From contig JAEWGL010000040.1 in the NCBI GenBank assembly GCA_023388335.1, forward strand, positions 1-53,943: a DNA stretch of 53,943 nt, given 5' to 3'. The notes beneath the pieces were generated by a model. That model was not told the DNA's origin, did no database searches, and saw only the letters and a program-made list of their open reading frames with translations. Made by a program: the position numbers and the translations under genes. The stretch comes from Pseudomonadota bacterium. GTDB taxonomy: Bacteria; Pseudomonadota; Gammaproteobacteria; Pseudomonadales; Pseudomonadaceae. Below are positions 51,157-53,943 of the stretch, piece after piece (position 1 is the first letter of the stretch; the number at the start of each line of letters is the position of its first letter).

Positions 51157-52815
51157 CTATGCCGTCATCGTGGGACTACCGACCGGCGCAGCGGATGAAG
51201 CGCGGGCCGTCGGACAACGCTCATCTTCCTTGATCATGTCCGCAGCTTTTTCAGCGATCATCATCGCCGGGGCGTTGGTGTTGCCCGAAATCAGCGTCGG
51301 CATGATCGACGCATCGACCACCCGCAGCCCTTCAATGCCGTGAACCCGCAGCCGCTCGTCAACCACCGCTTCCGGACCGCTGCCCATCTTGCAGGTGCCT
51401 ACCGGGTGGAAAATCGAGGAACCGTTGCGGCGCACAAAATTGAGCATGTCCTCCTCTGTCTGCACCGACACGCCAGGGTTGTACTCTTCGGCGATATAAC
51501 CGGCCATGGCCTGGCTCGCCGCGAGCTTGCGGGCCATTTTGAAACCGCGAACCATGGTCTGCCGATCTTCTTCGGTGGCCAGGTAATTGGGCTCGATCCA
51601 GGGGGCGTCCTTCGGGTTCTTCGAACGAATCCGCAATTCACCGCGACTGCTCGGGCGCAACTGGCAGACCGACATGGTGAAGCCGGGCCACTTGTGTGGC
51701 TTGCCGGCCGTCATGTCCGCACTCAGGGTGCCGAAGTGGAACTGGATATCAGGCGTCTTTTCCTGCTCTCGGCTCCTGGCGAACATGCAGCCCTGCTGGA
51801 TACCCACCGACAGCGGCCCCTTGCGCAAGAAGGCCCACTTCATGCCGATCAGTGCCTGACCCCACAGGGTGCGCAATTGATCGTTGGTGGTGATCGGCTT
51901 GGTGCACTTGAACATGATGCGGATCTGCAGGTGATCCTGCAGGTTGCGGCCAACGCCAGGCAGCTCGTGGACGACGTCGATGCCATGTTGCTCCAGCACT
52001 TCACGTGGGCCGATTCCGGACAGCTGCAGCAATTGCGGCGATTGCAGTGCACCCGCGCACAGCAGGACTTCCTTGCGTGCCCTGGCCGTTACCGGTTGCC
52101 CTGCCCGCTCGTAGGCAACGCCGATCGCGCGATTGCCACTCATCAACACCTTGCTGGCCTGGGCGTCGGTTTCGACGGTCAGATTCTTGCGGTCGCGGAT
52201 CGGCTTCAGGTAAGCCTTGGCCGCCGAACAACGCCAACCGTTGCGCGTGGTGAGCTGGAAATAACCCACCCCTTCCTGCTGCGCGCCATTGAAGTCATCG
52301 TTGCGCGGCACCCCGATCTGGTTGGCGCCACGGATGAAGGCCTCGACCAATTCGTTGGGCTCGCGCAGATCCGATACATGCAACGGACCGCTGCCGCCGT
52401 GATAGGCGCTTTCGCCGCGCTCGTTGCATTCCATTTTCTTGAAGTACGGCAACACGTGGCTCCAGCCCCAACCCTGGTTGCCCTGCGCTTGCCAGTGGTC
52501 ATAGTCCTGGGATTGCCCACGGATGTAGACCAGGCCATTGATCGAGCTGCAGCCGCCCAGGGTCTTGCCCCGTGGCCAGTAGATCGGACGGTTGTCCAGC
52601 GCGGGCACCGGCTCGGTATGGAAGGACCAGTTATAGGTCGGGTTGAACATGGTCTTTCCATAGCCGATCGGCAGGTGAATCCAGAAGTGCCGGTCGTTCG
52701 GGCCCGCTTCGAGCAGCAGGACAGTGTGTTTTGCGCCATCGCTGAGACGGTTGGCCAGGGCGCATCCGGCTGAGCCTGCGCCCACCACGATGTAATCGTA
52801 TTCAGGTCCGTTCAC
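51157..52815 (-). CDS. GMC-family FAD oxidoreductase (choline/alcohol dehydrogenase-like)
   Basis: The 552-residue protein opens with the FAD fold DYIVVGAGSAGCALANRL and has GMC signature 1 (WPRGKTLGGCSSINGLVYIRG, key GKTLGGCSSING), signature 2 (GALQSPQLLQLSGIGP) and the C-terminal catalytic region SIFHPVGTCKMG...SIMPTLISGNTNAPAMMIAEKAAD with the expected H and N residues. It oxidises a primary or secondary alcohol; BetA-like choline dehydrogenases and aliphatic or aryl alcohol dehydrogenases share this shape. The start is GTG 52815 with GAGGAG at a 7-base spacing; the listed longer frame is rejected. It lies 123 bases downstream of the sulfatase on the same strand, which suggests that the alcohol freed by sulfate ester cleavage is oxidised here. 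Confidence 0.92.
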   Translation of the reverse strand: MNGPEYDYIVVGAGSAGCALANRLSDGAKHTVLLLEAGPNDRHFWIHLPIGYGKTMFNPTYNWSFHTEPVPALDNRPIYWPRGKTLGGCSSINGLVYIRGQSQDYDHWQAQGNQGWGWSHVLPYFKKMECNERGESAYHGGSGPLHVSDLREPNELVEAFIRGANQIGVPRNDDFNGAQQEGVGYFQLTTRNGWRCSAAKAYLKPIRDRKNLTVETDAQASKVLMSGNRAIGVAYERAGQPVTARARKEVLLCAGALQSPQLLQLSGIGPREVLEQHGIDVVHELPGVGRNLQDHLQIRIMFKCTKPITTNDQLRTLWGQALIGMKWAFLRKGPLSVGIQQGCMFARSREQEKTPDIQFHFGTLSADMTAGKPHKWPGFTMSVCQLRPSSRGELRIRSKNPKDAPWIEPNYLATEEDRQTMVRGFKMARKLAASQAMAGYIAEEYNPGVSVQTEEDMLNFVRRNGSSIFHPVGTCKMGSGPEAVVDERLRVHGIEGLRVVDASIMPTLISGNTNAPAMMIAEKAADMIKEDERCPTARASSAAPVGSPTMTA

Positions 52816-52938
52816 GGGTGTTCTCCTCGTTTGGTGGCCGGCAGCGCCCTGCACCACCCGCCTTCGTTTGGCGAAAGCGGGCGACTGCAGGCACCTCCTT
52901 GTTCCAGCCTTATTGTTTTCCGGAGCCGAGGCAGGGCC

Positions 52939-53943
52939 TCAGTTGAAATCCACCGCAACCCCTGGCGGGGGCGAGTAACCCAGGTCACCACGGGCCACCA
53001 CCGCGTCGCGGCCGCCGTTGAGTTCCAGCAGCTCGGCCTGGCGTTTTCTGGCGCGGGCATCCACCTCTTTCGGAATGCAGACGGTTTCCATCTTCGCGCG
53101 GTACTCGGCGACCAGCGCCGCGTTACCCGGGATCTCCGCCAGGTTGAGCAACTCTTCCGGGTCTTCCAGCAGATCGAACAGGTGCGGCGAGTAATCGACG
53201 TAGTGAACGTACTTGTAGCGGTCGTCGCGGATCATGAAGGCACCGGTAGCCGAACCCATGCCGTGGTATTCGGCAAAGGCCAGACGGTCGCCATCGGGCT
53301 GATTGGCCAGCTTGAACAGGGACTCGCCCGACAGGGTTTTCTCCTCTTCGGTGGGCGCAATGCCGACCGCTTCGAGAATGGTCGGGTAGACGTCGATGTG
53401 GGTAATCGGGGTCTTCTTCTCGACGCCCGCCGGGATGCCGTCACCGGAGATGATCAGCGGTACGCCAACGGCTTCTTCGAACATCGTCGACTTGCCCCAC
53501 AGACCCCGGCTGCCCAGGTTGTCGCCGTGGTCGCTGGTGTAGATGATCCGGGTGTCGTCGCGCAGGCCGCTGCCTTCAAGGGCGCTCATCACCTTGCCAA
53601 TGTTCTCGTCGAGGAAGCTGACCAAGCCGTAGTAGCCCGCCAGCGCGCGACGCACCTTGTCTTCCGTGTCGAAAAATTCGTCATAGGCAAAGCTTGAGGC
53701 GTAGTCCTTGATGAACGGATGGTTCGGGCGCTCGGCCTTGTCGTACAGCTTTGGCCAAGGCAGGTTGTCGTCCAGGTAATAGCGATAGAAATGCTCGGGC
53801 GGCGCCGTCAGCGGGAAATGCGGAGCGACGAAAGAGACGAACAGCACCCAGGGCTTGTCCTGGTGTTTCGGTGCTTCCTCACGCAACCAGGTCTGCGCCA
53901 GCGCAGCGATGTTGCGGTCGTACATGGTGTAAGACGATTCACC
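52939..53943 (-). CDS. Sulfatase (alkaline phosphatase superfamily), N-terminus cut by window edge
   Basis: The 334 visible codons are the C-terminal part; the frame is open to the last base (GESSYTMYDRN), so the start and the formylglycine motif CxPxR lie outside. Visible family features are WVLFVSFVAPHFPLTAPPE, RALAGYYGLVSFLDENIGKV and TRIIYTSDHGDNLGSRGLWGKSTMFEEAVGVPLI, where D, H and K bind metal and sulfate. The DHGDNLGxRGLWGKSTMFEE block is close to choline-sulfatase BetC. It should release sulfate from an alkyl sulfate ester; the substrate is not certain. It precedes the GMC dehydrogenase gene in the same direction. Confidence 0.9.
   Translation of the reverse strand, partial: GESSYTMYDRNIAALAQTWLREEAPKHQDKPWVLFVSFVAPHFPLTAPPEHFYRYYLDDNLPWPKLYDKAERPNHPFIKDYASSFAYDEFFDTEDKVRRALAGYYGLVSFLDENIGKVMSALEGSGLRDDTRIIYTSDHGDNLGSRGLWGKSTMFEEAVGVPLIISGDGIPAGVEKKTPITHIDVYPTILEAVGIAPTEEEKTLSGESLFKLANQPDGDRLAFAEYHGMGSATGAFMIRDDRYKYVHYVDYSPHLFDLLEDPEELLNLAEIPGNAALVAEYRAKMETVCIPKEVDARARKRQAELLELNGGRDAVVARGDLGYSPPPGVAVDFN

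Overview
The window reads as chromosome of a fluorescent Pseudomonas, most likely of the P. putida group. Support: high-GC genes with typical Pseudomonas content (OprD porin, YcaC hydrolase, a giant MnxG-type multicopper oxidase, PaFAN1-like nuclease), a Pseudomonas-type REP element near 17.18 kb, and hairpins with CTTG/TT loops. No rRNA, tRNA or CRISPR array was seen.

Layout. (1) 1-7.7 kb, minus strand: a giant multicopper oxidase (mnxG-like) followed 18 bases later by a membrane-anchored beta-propeller protein that runs off the left edge. A sigma-54 (-24/-12) promoter lies just upstream, with two G/C inverted repeats further up that could bind an NtrC-type activator. (2) 7.9-26.9 kb: core-type genes. 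These are ycaC, a 1642-residue LRR/NEL (E3 ubiquitin ligase-like) toxin or effector, a UvrD-type helicase, a pirin, pgm, a LexA-boxed operon of fan1 plus an iron-sulfur DinG/XPD-like helicase carrying a RecB-like nuclease domain, a conserved gene of unknown function, and an MDR oxidoreductase divergent from a LysR regulator.

(3) 26.86-39.5 kb: an AT-richer genomic island bounded by imperfect direct repeats of the 3' end of the lysR gene. It carries a complete three-gene ABC-3C conflict system (REase-like effector, middle component, DUF3732 ABC ATPase with a Rad50-like CxxC) with a near-ideal LexA palindrome upstream. It also carries a Lit-like (U49) zinc peptidase, an HNH nuclease divergent from an unknown 665-residue repeat-like protein, a RES toxin remnant and several orphan ORFs. 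This is a defence island with no integrase of its own. (4) 39.5-42.2 kb: debris. An intact IS630-family element (1188 bp, 29-bp perfect inverted repeats, TA duplication) sits at the edge of a truncated, amber-interrupted P4-type integrase, followed by a frameshifted relic resembling a CitE/HpcH-type lyase.

(5) 42.3-53.9 kb: a metabolic cluster. FAD/Fe-S 2-hydroxyacid dehydrogenase, MFS importer and GntR/UTRA repressor on the minus strand; TauE/SafE exporter and OprD porin divergent on the plus strand; then a DUF202 pair, a GMC oxidoreductase and a sulfatase cut by the right edge. The GntR gene and the transporter gene share a CTATATAGC operator-like motif, so the regulator probably controls itself, the exporter/porin pair and the transporter/dehydrogenase pair. 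Porin, importer, sulfatase, two oxidoreductases and a sulfite-type exporter together suggest uptake and breakdown of a sulfated or sulfonated organic acid; the substrate cannot be read from the sequence.
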